A stretch of DNA of 64,000 nt from Microbacterium sp. cf332 (GCF_900102175.1 NZ_FNKN01000001.1:682001-746000); one strand, 5' to 3'. Shown: positions 34,400-44,654, counted from the stretch's first letter. Notes: a model not told the origin generated them from the letters alone. Numbers and translations: made by a program.

Positions 34400-36088
34400 T
34401 CAGCTCTTGTCGGCCGACTCCGCGATGCGCACGTCGAGCAGGAAGTCCAGCGGGAACGAGCCGAACAGCAGGCGTCCGGCGGCATCGGCCGCATCGCCGA
34501 CTGCCTCAGCCGCGGCCTCGGCCTGATCGGCGGGGACGTGGACGATGATCTCGTCGTGCAAGAAGAACGCCAGGTGCGCGCGCCCCGTCACGGGGTGGTC
34601 GCCGACGGCCGGGAATCCGACGAGCCGCCGACGGAGATCGGCGAGCCAGGCGAGCGCCCATTCGGCGGCCGTCCCCTGCACGACGAAGTTGCGGGTGAAG
34701 CGGCCGCGCTCCCGCGCCCGCGACCGGGCGAGCGAGCTCACGGCGTCGGAGGCCTCGGACTCGGCGGCATCCGCCTGCAGGTCGCGCCAGGCGGCGGAGG
34801 GCGCGGGGCTCGTGCGGCCCAGCAGGGTCCGGACGGATCCGCCCTCCTCGCCCACCCGCGCCGCGTCGTCGACGAGCGCCATGGCCCGCGGGTACGCCCG
34901 CCGCAGGGTCGGCACCAGACGGCCGCTGTCTCCGGTCGTGGCACCGTACATCGCCCCGAGCAGTGCCATCTTCGCCTCCTGCCGCGAGGGCACGGTGCCC
35001 CGGGCGACGATGCCCTCGTAGAGGTCGCGCCCGCGTGCCGCCTCCGCGAGGGCGAGGTCGCCGGACATGGCGGCGAGGATGCGGGGTTCGAGCTGCGCCA
35101 CGTCGGCCACGACGAGGCGCCACCCGTCGTCGGCACGGACGGCGGGACGCAGCATCCGGGGCAGCTGCAGAGCTCCCCCACCGGACGATGCCCACCGCCC
35201 GGTGACGACGCCGCCGGGCACGTACACCGGACGGAAACGGTCGGCCGGGATCCACTCGTCCATCCAGGCCCAGCCGTTGGCGCTGAGCAGACGCATGGCG
35301 CGCTTGTACGCGAGCAGCGGTTCGATGACGGGATGCTCGTGCCGCCGGAGCTCCCACTTGCTCGTCGACTCGACGAGAACACCCACGCGATGCAACGAGC
35401 GCAGCAGACGCGGCTGCGAGTCGAGGCTGGCGGCGGGATCGGCGAGCTCGACGCGTACGGCCTCGGCCAGCTCGCCCACCCGGCTCGGCAGCTCGCCGGG
35501 TCGGGGCCGCGGCCCGAGGATGCCGGCGAGGATCGCGTCGTGCGTGTCGCGGCTCCAGGGCACGCCTGCATGATGCAGCTCCACCGCCACGAGCGCCCCC
35601 GCCGATTCCGCCGCCGTCAGCAGACGCAGCCTGCCGGGATCGGCGGATCCGCGGATCGCCTCGACCTGGCGCGCGTACTCGGCCACCGTCGCGTCGAGGT
35701 CGTGCGGGATCGCGTCGGGTGCGGGCTCGAGCGCGAACAGCGCATCACTGTCATCGGCGGGGGCGGCGGACGCCGCGTCCCAGACCGTCGCGGAGCGGAG
35801 CCCCGTGGCGTCGGCGACCAGCGAGCTGTCACGCAGGATCGCGTGGCAGAGGCGGACGTCGTGGCAGCGCGCGATCCGGACACCGGCGGCGAGCACGTCG
35901 TGGTACCAGGCCGTCGTGTCGGACCAGATCCAGCGCGTGTCGGGATCGTCGGCGAGCTCGGCCGCGAGTCGCTCGCGGGCGATCGTGCGTCGTTCGAGCA
36001 CCGCTCCGCCGGCGTCGACGACCGCGACGTCGACCGCACCGTCGCTCCGACGCCCGACTGCGCGCCACGGGGCGCGCGCGTCGGTCAT
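34400..36088 (-). CDS. Family A DNA polymerase-like protein (3'-5' exonuclease/polymerase)
   Basis: A 562-aa protein of the type annotated in actinobacteria as bifunctional 3'-5' exonuclease/DNA polymerase. Polymerase motifs are VVADVAQLEPRILAAMSGD (motif A), RQEAKMALLGAMYGATTGDS (motif B region, O-helix) and FFLHDEIIVHVP (motif C). The first ~170 residues are exonuclease-like but I cannot confirm its metal ligands. It is shorter than PolI and has no 5'-3' nuclease domain. It ends 38 bases from the rnpB 5' end and follows the zinc-ribbon gene by seven bases. Confidence 0.8.
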   Translation of the reverse strand: MTDARAPWRAVGRRSDGAVDVAVVDAGGAVLERRTIARERLAAELADDPDTRWIWSDTTAWYHDVLAAGVRIARCHDVRLCHAILRDSSLVADATGLRSATVWDAASAAPADDSDALFALEPAPDAIPHDLDATVAEYARQVEAIRGSADPGRLRLLTAAESAGALVAVELHHAGVPWSRDTHDAILAGILGPRPRPGELPSRVGELAEAVRVELADPAASLDSQPRLLRSLHRVGVLVESTSKWELRRHEHPVIEPLLAYKRAMRLLSANGWAWMDEWIPADRFRPVYVPGGVVTGRWASSGGGALQLPRMLRPAVRADDGWRLVVADVAQLEPRILAAMSGDLALAEAARGRDLYEGIVARGTVPSRQEAKMALLGAMYGATTGDSGRLVPTLRRAYPRAMALVDDAARVGEEGGSVRTLLGRTSPAPSAAWRDLQADAAESEASDAVSSLARSRARERGRFTRNFVVQGTAAEWALAWLADLRRRLVGFPAVGDHPVTGRAHLAFFLHDEIIVHVPADQAEAAAEAVGDAADAAGRLLFGSFPLDFLLDVRIAESADKS

Positions 36089-36095
36089 CGCCCGG

Positions 36096-36827
36096 TCACA
36101 GGCCGGATTCGTCGGTGCGCACCAGGATGCAGCCGCACTGCGGGCACGTGACGACGTCGTCGTCCGCGGCCCGCGCGATCGTGCTCAGATCGGTCCCCGA
36201 CAGCTCCATGTTGCAGCCGCCGCACGTGCGCCGCTGCAGGAGGCCCGCGCCCGGCGAACGCTCGGCGAGGGCGTCGTAGCGGGCCAGGAGGTCGGCCGGG
36301 ATCCGGGCGGCCACGGCAGCGCGATCGCGGGTGGCCGCGTCGAGGCGGGACTGCGCGTCGGCGACGGCTGCCTTTCCCTCGGCGCTGAGCCGTCCGCCCT
36401 CGTCGTTGACCTCGGCGATGAGGGCCTGCTGCGCGGAGATCGCCGCCTCCGCGATCTCCAGACGCTCCATGGCCTCGAGCTGACCGTCCTCAAGCTCGCT
36501 CTTGCGACGGGCCAGAGACGCGATCTCGTGCTCGAGCCCCTGAGCGTCCTTCGGGTTGGCGGTCGACGCGAGCCGCTCGACATCGCGGGCGGAGCGCGCG
36601 TCGACCACGGCGACGTCGGAGGCGATGCGCTTGAGCTCGGCCTCGATGTCGTCACGGGTGCCGAGCAGGCCCGTCAGTTCGACGGACAGCGCCTGGCGCC
36701 GTGCGAGCAGCTCGTTCACGCGCGCGGCCTGAGCCGGATTGCGCTTCGCCGCCTCCGCACCGCGCGCCTGCGCGTCGAGACGGGCGATGTCGAGCAGCAG
36801 CAGCTGATCTGCGGGGGTGGCTTTCAT
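36096..36827 (-). CDS. Coiled-coil protein with C-terminal C4 zinc ribbon
   Basis: A 243-aa protein. Residues ~5-180 are an almost continuous coiled-coil hairpin (LLLLDIARLDAQARGAEAAK, ARRKSELEDGQLEAMERLEI). The C-terminus holds two pairs of cysteines, RRTCGGCNMELSG and VVTCPQCGCILVRTDE, forming a C4 zinc ribbon. The family (CT398-like) is widespread and is thought to bind nucleic acid or act as an adaptor; function unproven. The ATG begins one base after the 3' end of tRNA-Val, so tRNA processing would leave a leaderless mRNA. It precedes the polymerase gene. Confidence 0.8.
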   Translation of the reverse strand: MKATPADQLLLLDIARLDAQARGAEAAKRNPAQAARVNELLARRQALSVELTGLLGTRDDIEAELKRIASDVAVVDARSARDVERLASTANPKDAQGLEHEIASLARRKSELEDGQLEAMERLEIAEAAISAQQALIAEVNDEGGRLSAEGKAAVADAQSRLDAATRDRAAVAARIPADLLARYDALAERSPGAGLLQRRTCGGCNMELSGTDLSTIARAADDDVVTCPQCGCILVRTDESGL

Positions 36828-36828
36828 G

Positions 36829-36902
36829 TGGGCCCAGAGAGACTCGAACTCCCGACTCCCTCGGTGTAAACGAGGTGCTCTAACCAACTGAGCTATAGGC
36901 CC
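36829..36902 (-). tRNA. tRNA-Val(TAC)
   Basis: 74 nt with acceptor GGGCCTA/TGGGCCC, D arm GCTC/GAGC, anticodon stem CCTCG/CGAGG with loop TTTACAC (anticodon TAC), T arm GGGAG/CTCTC and T loop TTCGAGT. CCA is not encoded. Confidence 0.95.
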
Positions 36903-36944
36903 CCGCTCTCAGTGTACGAGAGCGCCGACTCGTCCGAGCGTGGG

Positions 36945-36950
36945 TAGGCT
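36945..36950 (+). promoter_or_regulatory. -10 element of aceE
   Basis: TAGGCT predicts transcription from about 36957, giving a leader of ~83 bases before the GTG at 37040. An in-frame GTG at 36959 would give a 27-residue extension, but that segment looks non-conserved. Confidence 0.5.
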
Positions 36951-37039
36951 GTCGTGCGGTGCTTGTGCGCGCCCGACAACGCCCGCGCACTGCCCGTGGT
37001 GATTACCTGGCACGATCTGCCATACGAGAAAGGTCGCCC

Positions 37040-39769
37040 GTGACTGTCAACGATCAAGACCCCTACTCCCAGGACGCCCTGGACAGCGACCCGGAAGAGA
37101 CCGGTGAATGGCAGGAGTCGCTGCGCCAGCTGGTCGACGCGAAGGGCTCGGGTCGCGGTCGCGAGATCATGCTGAGTCTGCTGCAGGCGTCGCACGAGCT
37201 GCAGCTGAACGTCCCGCAGGTGCCGGTGACGGACTACATCAACACCATCGCGCCCGAGAACGAGCCGGAGTTCCCGGGTGACGAGGAGCTCGAGCGCCGG
37301 TATCGCCGGTGGATCCGCTGGAACGCGGCCGTCACGGTGCACCGCGCGCAGCGCCCCGGCATCGGCGTCGGCGGTCACATCTCCACGTACGCCTCCTCGG
37401 CATCCCTCTACGAAGTCGGCTTCAACCACTTCTTCCGCGGCCCCGACCACGCGTCGGGCGGCGACCAGATCTTCATCCAGGGCCACGCGTCGCCGGGCAT
37501 CTACGCGCGCTCGTACCTCGAGGGTCGTCTGAGCGAGAGCCAGCTCGACGGATTCCGCCAGGAGGCGTCGAAGGCGCCCGACGGCATCCCGTCGTACCCG
37601 CACCCGCGCCTCATGCCCGACTACTGGCAGTTCCCCACGGTCTCGATGGGCCTCGGCCCGATCAACGCCATCTACCAGGCGATGAACAACAAGTACCTGA
37701 CCAACCGGGGCATCAAGGACCTCTCCGACTCGCACGTCTGGGCCTTCCTCGGCGACGGCGAGATGGACGAGGTCGAGAGCCGCGGTCAGCTGCAGGTCGC
37801 GGCGAACGAGGGACTCGACAACCTCACCTTCGTGATCAACTGCAACCTCCAGCGGCTCGACGGCCCGGTGCGCGGCAACGGCAAGATCGTCCAGGAGCTC
37901 GAGGCCTACTTCCGCGGTGCCGGCTGGAACGTCATCAAGGTCGTCTGGGGCCGCGGGTGGGACGAGCTGCTGTCGCAGGACGACGACGGCGCGCTCGTCC
38001 GCCTCATGAACACCACGCCGGACGGCGACTTCCAGACCTACCGCGCCGAGGACGGCGCCTTCATCCGCGAGCACTTCTTCGGGCGCGACGAGCGCACCGC
38101 GTCGCTCGTCAAGGACTGGTCGGACGATGACATCTGGGGCAAGCTGCGCCGCGGCGGCCTCGACTACCAGAAGGTCTACGCCGCGTACAAGCAGGCGATG
38201 GAGCACAAGGGACAGCCGACCGTCATCCTCGCGAAGACGATCAAGGGCTACGGTCTCGGTCACCACTTCGAGGGCCGCAACGCGACCCACCAGATGAAGA
38301 AGATGACGCTCGAGAACCTCAAGCAGTTCCGCGACTCGATGCGCATCCCCATCACCGACGCGCAGCTCGAGGAGAACCCCTACCTGCCGCCGTACTACCA
38401 CCCCGGCGCCGACGACGAGACGATCCGCTACATGCTGGACCGCCGTCGCGACCTGGGCGGCTTCCTGCCCCAGCGCCGCACGGAGCACGCGCCTCTCACG
38501 CTCCCGGGCGACGAGTCGTACGCGCTGCCGAAGAAGGGCTCCGGCACGCAGGAGATCGCCACCACCATGGCGTTCGTCCGCCTGCTCAAGGACCTGCTGC
38601 GTTCGAAGGACTTCGGCCACCGGATCGTGCCGATCATCCCCGACGAGGCCCGCACGTTCGGCATGGACGCCTACTTCCCGACCGCGAAGATCTACAACCC
38701 GCACGGCCAGAACTACACCTCGGTCGACCGCGAGCTGCTCCTGGCGTACAAGGAGAGCCCGCAGGGTCAGATCCTGCACGTCGGCATCAACGAGGCCGGC
38801 GCCCTCGCCGCGTTCACCGCGGTGGGCACCTCGTACGCGACCCACGGCGAGCCGCTCATCCCCGTCTACGTCTTCTACTCGATGTTCGGGTTCCAGCGCA
38901 CGGGTGACGCTCAGTGGGCGGCGGGCGACCAGATGGCGCGCGGCTTCATCATGGGCGCGACCGCGGGTCGCACCACGCTGACGGGCGAGGGCCTGCAGCA
39001 CGCCGACGGACACTCGCACCTCCTCGCGTCGACGAACCCGGCCACGGTCTCGTACGACCCCGCGTACGGGTACGAGATCGCGCACATCGTCCGCTCGGGC
39101 ATCGAGCGCATGTACGGCGGCAACCACCCGGATCCGAACGTCATGTACTACATCACGCTCTACAACGAGCCCCTGGTGCAGCCCAAGGAGCCCGAGGATG
39201 TCGACGTCGAGGGCATCGTCCGCGGCATCCACCGCGTCAGCGTCGGCGAGGGCGACGGCCCTCGTGCCCAGCTGCTCGCGTCCGGCGTCGGTGTGCCGTG
39301 GGCGTACGAGGCCCAGAAGCTCCTCAAGGAGGACTGGGGCGTGATCGCCGACGTGTGGTCGGTCACGAGCTGGACCGAGTTGCGCCGCGACGGCCTGACG
39401 GCCGACGAGCACAACTTCCTGCACCCGACCGAGGAGCCGCGCACCGCGTTCGTCACCGAGAAGCTCAACGACTCCGAGGGTCCGGTCGTCGCCGTCAGCG
39501 ACTTCATGCACGCCGTGCAGGACCAAATCCGACCGTGGGTGCCCCGTCGCTTCGCAACGCTGGGCGCGGAGGGCTTCGGCTTCTCCGACACGCGTCCCGC
39601 TGCGCGCCGGTTCTTCAAGATCGACGGACCCTCGATCGTCGTCCGGACGCTGCAGGCGCTGGCCGAGGACGGTGTCGTCGACCGCGGTCTGTCGGCGCAG
39701 GCGATCGAGCGCTACCGCCTGCACGACGTGACCGCAGGAACGAGCGGAAACGCGGGCGGCGAGAGCTGA
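37040..39769 (+). CDS. aceE: Pyruvate dehydrogenase E1 component (homodimeric type)
   Basis: A 909-aa thiamine-diphosphate enzyme that decarboxylates pyruvate and acetylates the lipoyl arm of E2. The ThDP motif is [20 protein letters not shown] followed by [11 protein letters not shown]; other AceE blocks are [32 protein letters not shown] and FSMFGFQR-like [20 protein letters not shown]. The GTG has GAAAGG six bases upstream and yields [20 protein letters not shown], the normal start for actinobacteria. E2/E3 are encoded at 11-14 kb. The fatty-acid regulator follows seven bases later, linking acetyl-CoA supply to lipid synthesis. Confidence 0.95.
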   Translation: MTVNDQDPYSQDALDSDPEETGEWQESLRQLVDAKGSGRGREIMLSLLQASHELQLNVPQVPVTDYINTIAPENEPEFPGDEELERRYRRWIRWNAAVTVHRAQRPGIGVGGHISTYASSASLYEVGFNHFFRGPDHASGGDQIFIQGHASPGIYARSYLEGRLSESQLDGFRQEASKAPDGIPSYPHPRLMPDYWQFPTVSMGLGPINAIYQAMNNKYLTNRGIKDLSDSHVWAFLGDGEMDEVESRGQLQVAANEGLDNLTFVINCNLQRLDGPVRGNGKIVQELEAYFRGAGWNVIKVVWGRGWDELLSQDDDGALVRLMNTTPDGDFQTYRAEDGAFIREHFFGRDERTASLVKDWSDDDIWGKLRRGGLDYQKVYAAYKQAMEHKGQPTVILAKTIKGYGLGHHFEGRNATHQMKKMTLENLKQFRDSMRIPITDAQLEENPYLPPYYHPGADDETIRYMLDRRRDLGGFLPQRRTEHAPLTLPGDESYALPKKGSGTQEIATTMAFVRLLKDLLRSKDFGHRIVPIIPDEARTFGMDAYFPTAKIYNPHGQNYTSVDRELLLAYKESPQGQILHVGINEAGALAAFTAVGTSYATHGEPLIPVYVFYSMFGFQRTGDAQWAAGDQMARGFIMGATAGRTTLTGEGLQHADGHSHLLASTNPATVSYDPAYGYEIAHIVRSGIERMYGGNHPDPNVMYYITLYNEPLVQPKEPEDVDVEGIVRGIHRVSVGEGDGPRAQLLASGVGVPWAYEAQKLLKEDWGVIADVWSVTSWTELRRDGLTADEHNFLHPTEEPRTAFVTEKLNDSEGPVVAVSDFMHAVQDQIRPWVPRRFATLGAEGFGFSDTRPAARRFFKIDGPSIVVRTLQALAEDGVVDRGLSAQAIERYRLHDVTAGTSGNAGGES

Positions 39770-39776
39770 CACGTCG

Positions 39777-40979
39777 GTGACCGACGACAGCTCGAAGGCG
39801 GAGACGCTCGCGTGGCTCCGCCGGATCTCGGGTGATCTGGCGACGGCCACGATCAATCGGCTCGAGGAGACGCTGCCCTGGTACGCCGAGATGCCGCCTG
39901 CGCGCCGGTCCTCCGTGGGACTGGTCGCGCAGGCGGGCATCACCTCGTTCATCCAGTGGTACGAGGATCCGACCTCGACGCCGCGGATCGCCGCCGACAT
40001 CTTCGCGGCGGCGCCGCGCGAGCTGCTGCGGAGCGTGAGCCTGACGCAGACGCTGCAGCTCGTCCGCGTGACGGTCGAGGTCACGGAGGAACGCGTCGCC
40101 CACCGTGGTGACGACGTGCGCGAGGCGATCCTGAAGTACTCGCGCGACGTCGCCTTCGCCGCCGCCGACGTCTACGCGCGGGCGGCCGAGGCTCGCGGAC
40201 TCTGGGACGCCCGTCTCGAGGCCCTGGTCGTCGATTCGATCCTCACGGGCGAGACCGACGAGGAGCTGCCGAGCCGCATCGCTGCCCTCGGCTGGCACGG
40301 CCACGGCGCAGTCGCGGTCCTGGTGGGAACCGCGCCCCCGCAGTTCGACGTCGACCAGCTGCGTCGCGCGGCACGGAAGATGGGCGTCGACGTGCTCGTC
40401 GGCGTGCAAGGGCTGCGTCTCGTGCTGGTGATCGGGCGCGCCGAGCTGCCGGGGCGCATCGAGCCCGTGCCGGAGCTGACCTTCCTCGAGATCGCCGCGC
40501 GCCTCGAGCCCGGCTTCGGCGCCGGGCATCTCGTGCTGGGGCCCACGGTGCCGGCGCTCGTCGACGCGAGCCAGAGTGCTCGCGCAGCTCTCGCCGGATT
40601 CGCCGTCGCCGGCGCGTGGCGGCACGCCCCGCGCCCGGTCGACGCCGACGACCTGCTGCCCGAGCGCGCCCTTGCGGGCGATCCGGTCGCGAAGGCGACC
40701 CTCGTCGAACGGATCTACCGGCCGCTCCTCGCCCACTCGGCAGACCTCGTGGCCACCCTCTGGAGCTACCTCGACAACGGGCGCTCGCTCGAGGCCACCG
40801 CCCGCGAGCTGTTCGTCCATCCCAACACCGTGCGCTACCGCCTCAAGCGCGTCTCGGACGTCATCGGATGGGATGCCACCGGACCCCGCGAGGCGCTCAT
40901 CCTCCAGACGGCGCTGATCCTGGGCTCGATCGGCAACGACCTCACCCGACGCCGCAGCCCCCAGTCACGCCGCGGCTGA
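39777..40979 (+). CDS. fasR: PucR-type transcriptional regulator of fatty acid synthesis
   Basis: A 400-aa regulator with a C-terminal PucR helix-turn-helix: DNGRSLEATARELFVHPNTV and RYRLKRVSDVIGWD. The N-terminal two thirds is a sensory-type region (TLQLVRVTVEVTEERVAHRG). A PucR-like protein directly upstream of fabD-fabH-acpP-fabF corresponds to FasR of Streptomyces, reported to activate this operon. The symbol rests on that synteny. The GTG start is seven bases after the aceE stop, so it is co-transcribed with aceE. The 126-base gap before fabD probably holds its operator, though I cannot identify it. Confidence 0.75.
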   Translation: MTDDSSKAETLAWLRRISGDLATATINRLEETLPWYAEMPPARRSSVGLVAQAGITSFIQWYEDPTSTPRIAADIFAAAPRELLRSVSLTQTLQLVRVTVEVTEERVAHRGDDVREAILKYSRDVAFAAADVYARAAEARGLWDARLEALVVDSILTGETDEELPSRIAALGWHGHGAVAVLVGTAPPQFDVDQLRRAARKMGVDVLVGVQGLRLVLVIGRAELPGRIEPVPELTFLEIAARLEPGFGAGHLVLGPTVPALVDASQSARAALAGFAVAGAWRHAPRPVDADDLLPERALAGDPVAKATLVERIYRPLLAHSADLVATLWSYLDNGRSLEATARELFVHPNTVRYRLKRVSDVIGWDATGPREALILQTALILGSIGNDLTRRRSPQSRRG

Positions 40980-41105
40980 CGAGCCTCGCGGCGGGTCGGC
41001 CCCCTCTCACCCGCTCCGTCGGCTGTACGGTCGACACAAAGGTTCACCGCATTGTTGTGACGTTGTCGCCAGCGGACGAACTGCTGAACTTGGAAGGATG
41101 TAACA

Positions 41106-42023
41106 GTGATCATCGCCGTGTTCCCCGGGCAGGGTTCCCAGACCCCCGGCTTCCTCGCCCCGTGGCTCGAGCTGGACGGAGCGCGAGAGCGCCTCGAACG
41201 ATTCTCCGACCTCGCAGAGGTCGACCTCGTCGCCGCGGGCACCGAGTGGGATGCCGATCGCATCCGCGACACCGCGGTCGCGCAGCCCCTCATCGTCGCG
41301 GCGAGCCTGCTCTCGTACGACGCGCTCAGCCGCACCGGCGCGCGCCCCGCCGGCGTCGCTGGACACTCGGTCGGCGAGATCGCGGCCCTCGCCGCGGCGA
41401 ATGTCCTCGACACCGACGACGCACTGCGTCTGGTCGGCCTGCGCGGGCGGGCGATGGCGGATGCCGCGACCCGCGAGCAGACCGGCATGAGCGCTGTCAT
41501 CGGCGGCGACCAGGATGCCGTCGTGGCGCGGCTCGACGAGCTCGGCCTCACCCCTGCGAACTACAACGGCGGCGGACAGATCGTCGCCGCCGGGGCGCTC
41601 GAGGCTCTCGCCGGGCTGGCAGCCGAGCCCGTCACGGGTACCCGCGTCATCCCCCTGCAGGTGGCAGGCGCCTTCCACACCCGGTACATGGCGCCCGCTG
41701 TCGAGGTGCTCACGAGCGCGGCCGCCGACACCGAGGTACGCGACCCCGAGGCGACCCTCTGGTCGAACCGCGACGGCGCCGTCGTGTCCGACGGGCGCGA
41801 CGCGCTCGACCGGCTCGTGGCACAGGTCGCCTCCCCCGTGCGCTGGGACCTGTGCATGGCGTCCTTCGCCGAGCACGCGGTGACGGGGATCATCGAGTTC
41901 GCACCCGCGGGCACCCTCGTGGGCCTCGCGAAGCGGGCGCTGCGCGGCGTTCCCGCGGTCGCCGTGAAGACCCCCGACGACCTCCTCGCCGCATCCGCTC
42001 TCATCTCCGGAGGTGCCGCATGA
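41106..42023 (+). CDS. fabD: Malonyl-CoA:ACP transacylase
   Basis: A 305-aa enzyme that loads malonyl groups on acyl carrier protein. Motifs are IAVFPGQGSQTPGF at the N-terminus, the nucleophile elbow GVAGHSVGEIAALAA (Ser in GHSVG) and the downstream His region QVAGAFHTRYMAPA. It starts at a GTG with GGAAGG seven bases upstream. First gene of the type II fatty-acid operon; its stop overlaps the fabH ATG (ATGA). Confidence 0.94.
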   Translation: MIIAVFPGQGSQTPGFLAPWLELDGARERLERFSDLAEVDLVAAGTEWDADRIRDTAVAQPLIVAASLLSYDALSRTGARPAGVAGHSVGEIAALAAANVLDTDDALRLVGLRGRAMADAATREQTGMSAVIGGDQDAVVARLDELGLTPANYNGGGQIVAAGALEALAGLAAEPVTGTRVIPLQVAGAFHTRYMAPAVEVLTSAAADTEVRDPEATLWSNRDGAVVSDGRDALDRLVAQVASPVRWDLCMASFAEHAVTGIIEFAPAGTLVGLAKRALRGVPAVAVKTPDDLLAASALISGGAA

Positions 42024-43021
42024 CCGCCGCCATCCGCCAGGCCACGGGCCCGGCTCACACCCGCATCTACGCCTACGGCGCCGCCCGCGGCGAGAACGCG
42101 GTGCCGAACGACGACCTCATCGGCCCGATCGACTCGAGTGACGAGTGGATCCGTCAGCGCACCGGCATCGTGACGCGCGTGCGCGCCGACAAGGACACCA
42201 CAGTCATCGACCTCGCCGCCGACGCCGTCGCCGAGGCGATCGCGCGCAGCGGCGTGCCGGCCGACCAGGTGGACGCGGTCATCGTCTCGACGATCTCGAA
42301 CCCGAAGCAGACGCCCTCGGTGTCCGCCATCGTCGCCGACCGCGTCGGCGCGAACCCCGCGGCGGCGTACGACGTGAACGCGGCGTGCGCAGGCTTCTCA
42401 TACGGCGTCACGCAGGCCGACGCGCTCGTCCGCGCGGGAGCGGCCCGCTACGTCGCGGTCGTGGGCGCCGAGAAGCTCAGCGACATCGTCGACCCGACTG
42501 ATCGGACGATCTCGTTCCTGCTCGGAGACGGCGCCGGCGCGGTCATCGTCGGACCCAGCGACACCCCCGGCATCGGCCCGACGGTGTGGGGCTCGGACGG
42601 ATCGAAGGCGGACGCCGTCGGCATGAACCACACGCTCGTGGAGTTCCGCGACGGCACCGCACCCTGGCCCACGCTTCGTCAGGAGGGCCCCACGGTCTTC
42701 CGGTGGGCGGTCTGGGAGATGGTCAAGGTCGCGCGACGCGCGATCGAAGAGGCCGGCATCCAGGCGACGGATCTGGCCGCCTTCATCCCCCATCAGGCCA
42801 ACATGCGCATCATCGACGAGTTCGCGAAGCAGCTCGGTCTGCCCGAGAGCGTCGCGATCGGTCGCGACATCGAGACGACCGGCAACACGTCCGCCGCGTC
42901 CATCCCGCTCGCGACCCACCGCCTGCTCGAGGAGCAGCCCGAGCTCAGCGGCGGCCTCGCCCTGCAGATCGGCTTCGGTGCCGGTCTCGTGTTCGGCGCG
43001 CAGGTCGTCGTCCTTCCCTGA
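42020..43021 (+). CDS. fabH: 3-oxoacyl-ACP synthase III
   Basis: A 333-aa condensing enzyme that starts fatty acid chains from acyl-CoA and malonyl-ACP. The catalytic triad is visible as Cys in VNAACAGFSYG, His in FIPHQANMRII and Asn in ETTGNTSAAS. The start at the ATG overlapping fabD gives MTAAIRQATGPAHTRIYAYG. In actinobacteria FabH often prefers branched acyl-CoA primers, but the pocket cannot be judged here. Confidence 0.94.
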   Translation: MTAAIRQATGPAHTRIYAYGAARGENAVPNDDLIGPIDSSDEWIRQRTGIVTRVRADKDTTVIDLAADAVAEAIARSGVPADQVDAVIVSTISNPKQTPSVSAIVADRVGANPAAAYDVNAACAGFSYGVTQADALVRAGAARYVAVVGAEKLSDIVDPTDRTISFLLGDGAGAVIVGPSDTPGIGPTVWGSDGSKADAVGMNHTLVEFRDGTAPWPTLRQEGPTVFRWAVWEMVKVARRAIEEAGIQATDLAAFIPHQANMRIIDEFAKQLGLPESVAIGRDIETTGNTSAASIPLATHRLLEEQPELSGGLALQIGFGAGLVFGAQVVVLP

Positions 43022-43040
43022 TCCGGCGAGCCCCCGCACC

Positions 43041-43046
43041 TAGACT
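43041..43046 (+). promoter_or_regulatory. Possible internal -10 element before acpP
   Basis: TAGACT lies in the 74-base gap between fabH and acpP, 49 bases before the acpP ATG. It could provide extra acpP and fabF transcript. No clear -35. Confidence 0.4.
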
Positions 43047-43095
43047 GAACAGCGGCCCGCGTCCGGGTCGGTCCAGAGATAACAAGGAGAATCCC

Positions 43096-43344
43096 ATGGC
43101 ATTCAGCAACGACGAGGTCCTCGCAGGACTCGCCGAGCTCATCACCGACGAGACCGGCATCTCGGCCGACGAGGTCGCCCTGGAGAAGTCGTTCACCGAC
43201 GACCTCGACATCGACTCCATCTCGATGATGACGATCGTCGTCAACGCCGAGGAGAAGTTCAGCGTCACCATCCCCGACGAAGAGGTCAAGAACCTCAAGA
43301 CCGTCGGCGACGCCGTCACCTACATCACGTCCAACCAGGCGTAA
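43096..43344 (+). CDS. acpP: Acyl carrier protein
   Basis: An 82-aa acidic carrier protein. The phosphopantetheine attachment site is the Ser of DDLDIDSISMMTIV; the rest forms the usual four-helix pattern (EVKNLKTVGDAVTYI at the end). A good AAGGAG ribosome binding site lies six bases before the ATG. It shuttles acyl chains between the Fab enzymes encoded around it. Confidence 0.95.
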   Translation: MAFSNDEVLAGLAELITDETGISADEVALEKSFTDDLDIDSISMMTIVVNAEEKFSVTIPDEEVKNLKTVGDAVTYITSNQA

Positions 43345-43395
43345 CCCGCACCGGCGGGGGCGCACGCCCCCGCCGGGGTTCCACCGAGGAGATCC

Positions 43396-44634
43396 ATGAG
43401 CACCCCGCGTATCGTCGTCACCGGCATCGGCGCGTCATCGCCCCTGGGCGGCACGGCGCCCGAGAGCTGGGAGGGCCTGCTGGCCGGCCGATCCGGCTCC
43501 CGCACACTCGAGCACGAGTGGATCGAGAAGTATCAGATCCCGGTCCACTTCGCCGCTGAGGCGATCGTGCGTCCCGAGAGCGTGCTCGAGCGTCCCGTCG
43601 CCAAGCGCCTCGATCCGGCCTCGCAGTTCGCGATGGTCGCCGCGATGGAGGCCTGGGCGGATGCCGGCAGCCCCGATGTCGACCCCGAGCGCCTCGGCGT
43701 CGACTTCGCGACCGGCATCGGCGGCGTGTGGACGCTCCTCGACGCGTGGGACACCCTGCGCGAGAAGGGTCCGCGCCGGGTGCTCCCGATGACGGTGCCG
43801 ATGCTCATGCCCAACGCGGCCGCCGGCAACCTCTCGCTGCACTTCCGCGCCCGGGCGTTCGCGCGCACCGTGGCCAGCGCGTGCGCGTCGAGCACCGAGT
43901 CGATCGTCAACGCGATCGAGCACCTGCAGGACGGCCTGGCCGACATCGTCATCGCGGGCGGCACCGAATCGGCCATCCACCCCATCACGATGGCGTCGTT
44001 CGCGTCGATGCAGGCGCTGTCGCGTCGAAACGACGACCCCGCGACCGCATCGCGTCCGACGAGCGTCGACCGCGACGGCTTCGTCATGGGCGAGGGTGCG
44101 GGTGTGCTCATCCTCGAGACGGAGGAGCACGCTCGGGCTCGCGGCGCCAAGATCTACGCCTACGCCGTCGGCGGCGGCGTCACCGCAGACTCGTACCACA
44201 TCACCGCGAACGATCCCGAGGGCGCGGGTGCCTCCCGCGCCGTCCGCGCAGCGCTCGAGCAGGCCGACGCCTCTCCCGACGAGGTCGCGCACATCAACGC
44301 GCACGCCACGTCGACGCCGGTGGGCGACCCGAACGAGTACCAGGCGCTGCGCAGCGTCTTCGGCGACCGGGTCGACGAGATCCCGGTCTCGGCGACGAAG
44401 GCGTCCACCGGTCACCTGCTCGGCGGCACCGGAGCGCTCGAGGCGATCTTCACGATCCTGGCGCTCCGCGAGCGCATCGCGCCGCCGACCATCAACATCA
44501 CCGAGCAGGACCCCGCTGTCCCGTTCCGGGTGTCGGGCGAGACGCAGAGCCTCGGCGAGGGCGACCTGCTCGCCATCAGCAACTCGTTCGGTTTCGGCGG
44601 CCACAACGCCGTCGTGGCGTTCCGATCGGCCTGA
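43396..44634 (+). CDS. fabF: 3-oxoacyl-ACP synthase II
   Basis: A 412-aa elongating condensing enzyme. The nucleophilic Cys is in TVASACASSTESIVNA, the two His are in NAHATSTPVGDPNE and TKASTGHLLGGTGALE, and the glycine-rich end is SNSFGFGGHNAVVAF. GAGGAG precedes the ATG. Last gene of the operon, followed by a strong terminator. Length is normal. Confidence 0.95.
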   Translation: MSTPRIVVTGIGASSPLGGTAPESWEGLLAGRSGSRTLEHEWIEKYQIPVHFAAEAIVRPESVLERPVAKRLDPASQFAMVAAMEAWADAGSPDVDPERLGVDFATGIGGVWTLLDAWDTLREKGPRRVLPMTVPMLMPNAAAGNLSLHFRARAFARTVASACASSTESIVNAIEHLQDGLADIVIAGGTESAIHPITMASFASMQALSRRNDDPATASRPTSVDRDGFVMGEGAGVLILETEEHARARGAKIYAYAVGGGVTADSYHITANDPEGAGASRAVRAALEQADASPDEVAHINAHATSTPVGDPNEYQALRSVFGDRVDEIPVSATKASTGHLLGGTGALEAIFTILALRERIAPPTINITEQDPAVPFRVSGETQSLGEGDLLAISNSFGFGGHNAVVAFRSA

Positions 44635-44654
44635 TCGACGCACGCGGCACGAAG

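Noticed and set aside
36959-37039. Upstream GTG start for aceE adding 27 residues
   Set aside because: The Arg-rich extension has no counterpart I know in AceE, and the GTG at 37040 has a proper ribosome binding site.
36893-40084. A minus-strand open frame of more than 1000 codons
   Set aside because: Antisense shadow of aceE and fasR, without family motifs.
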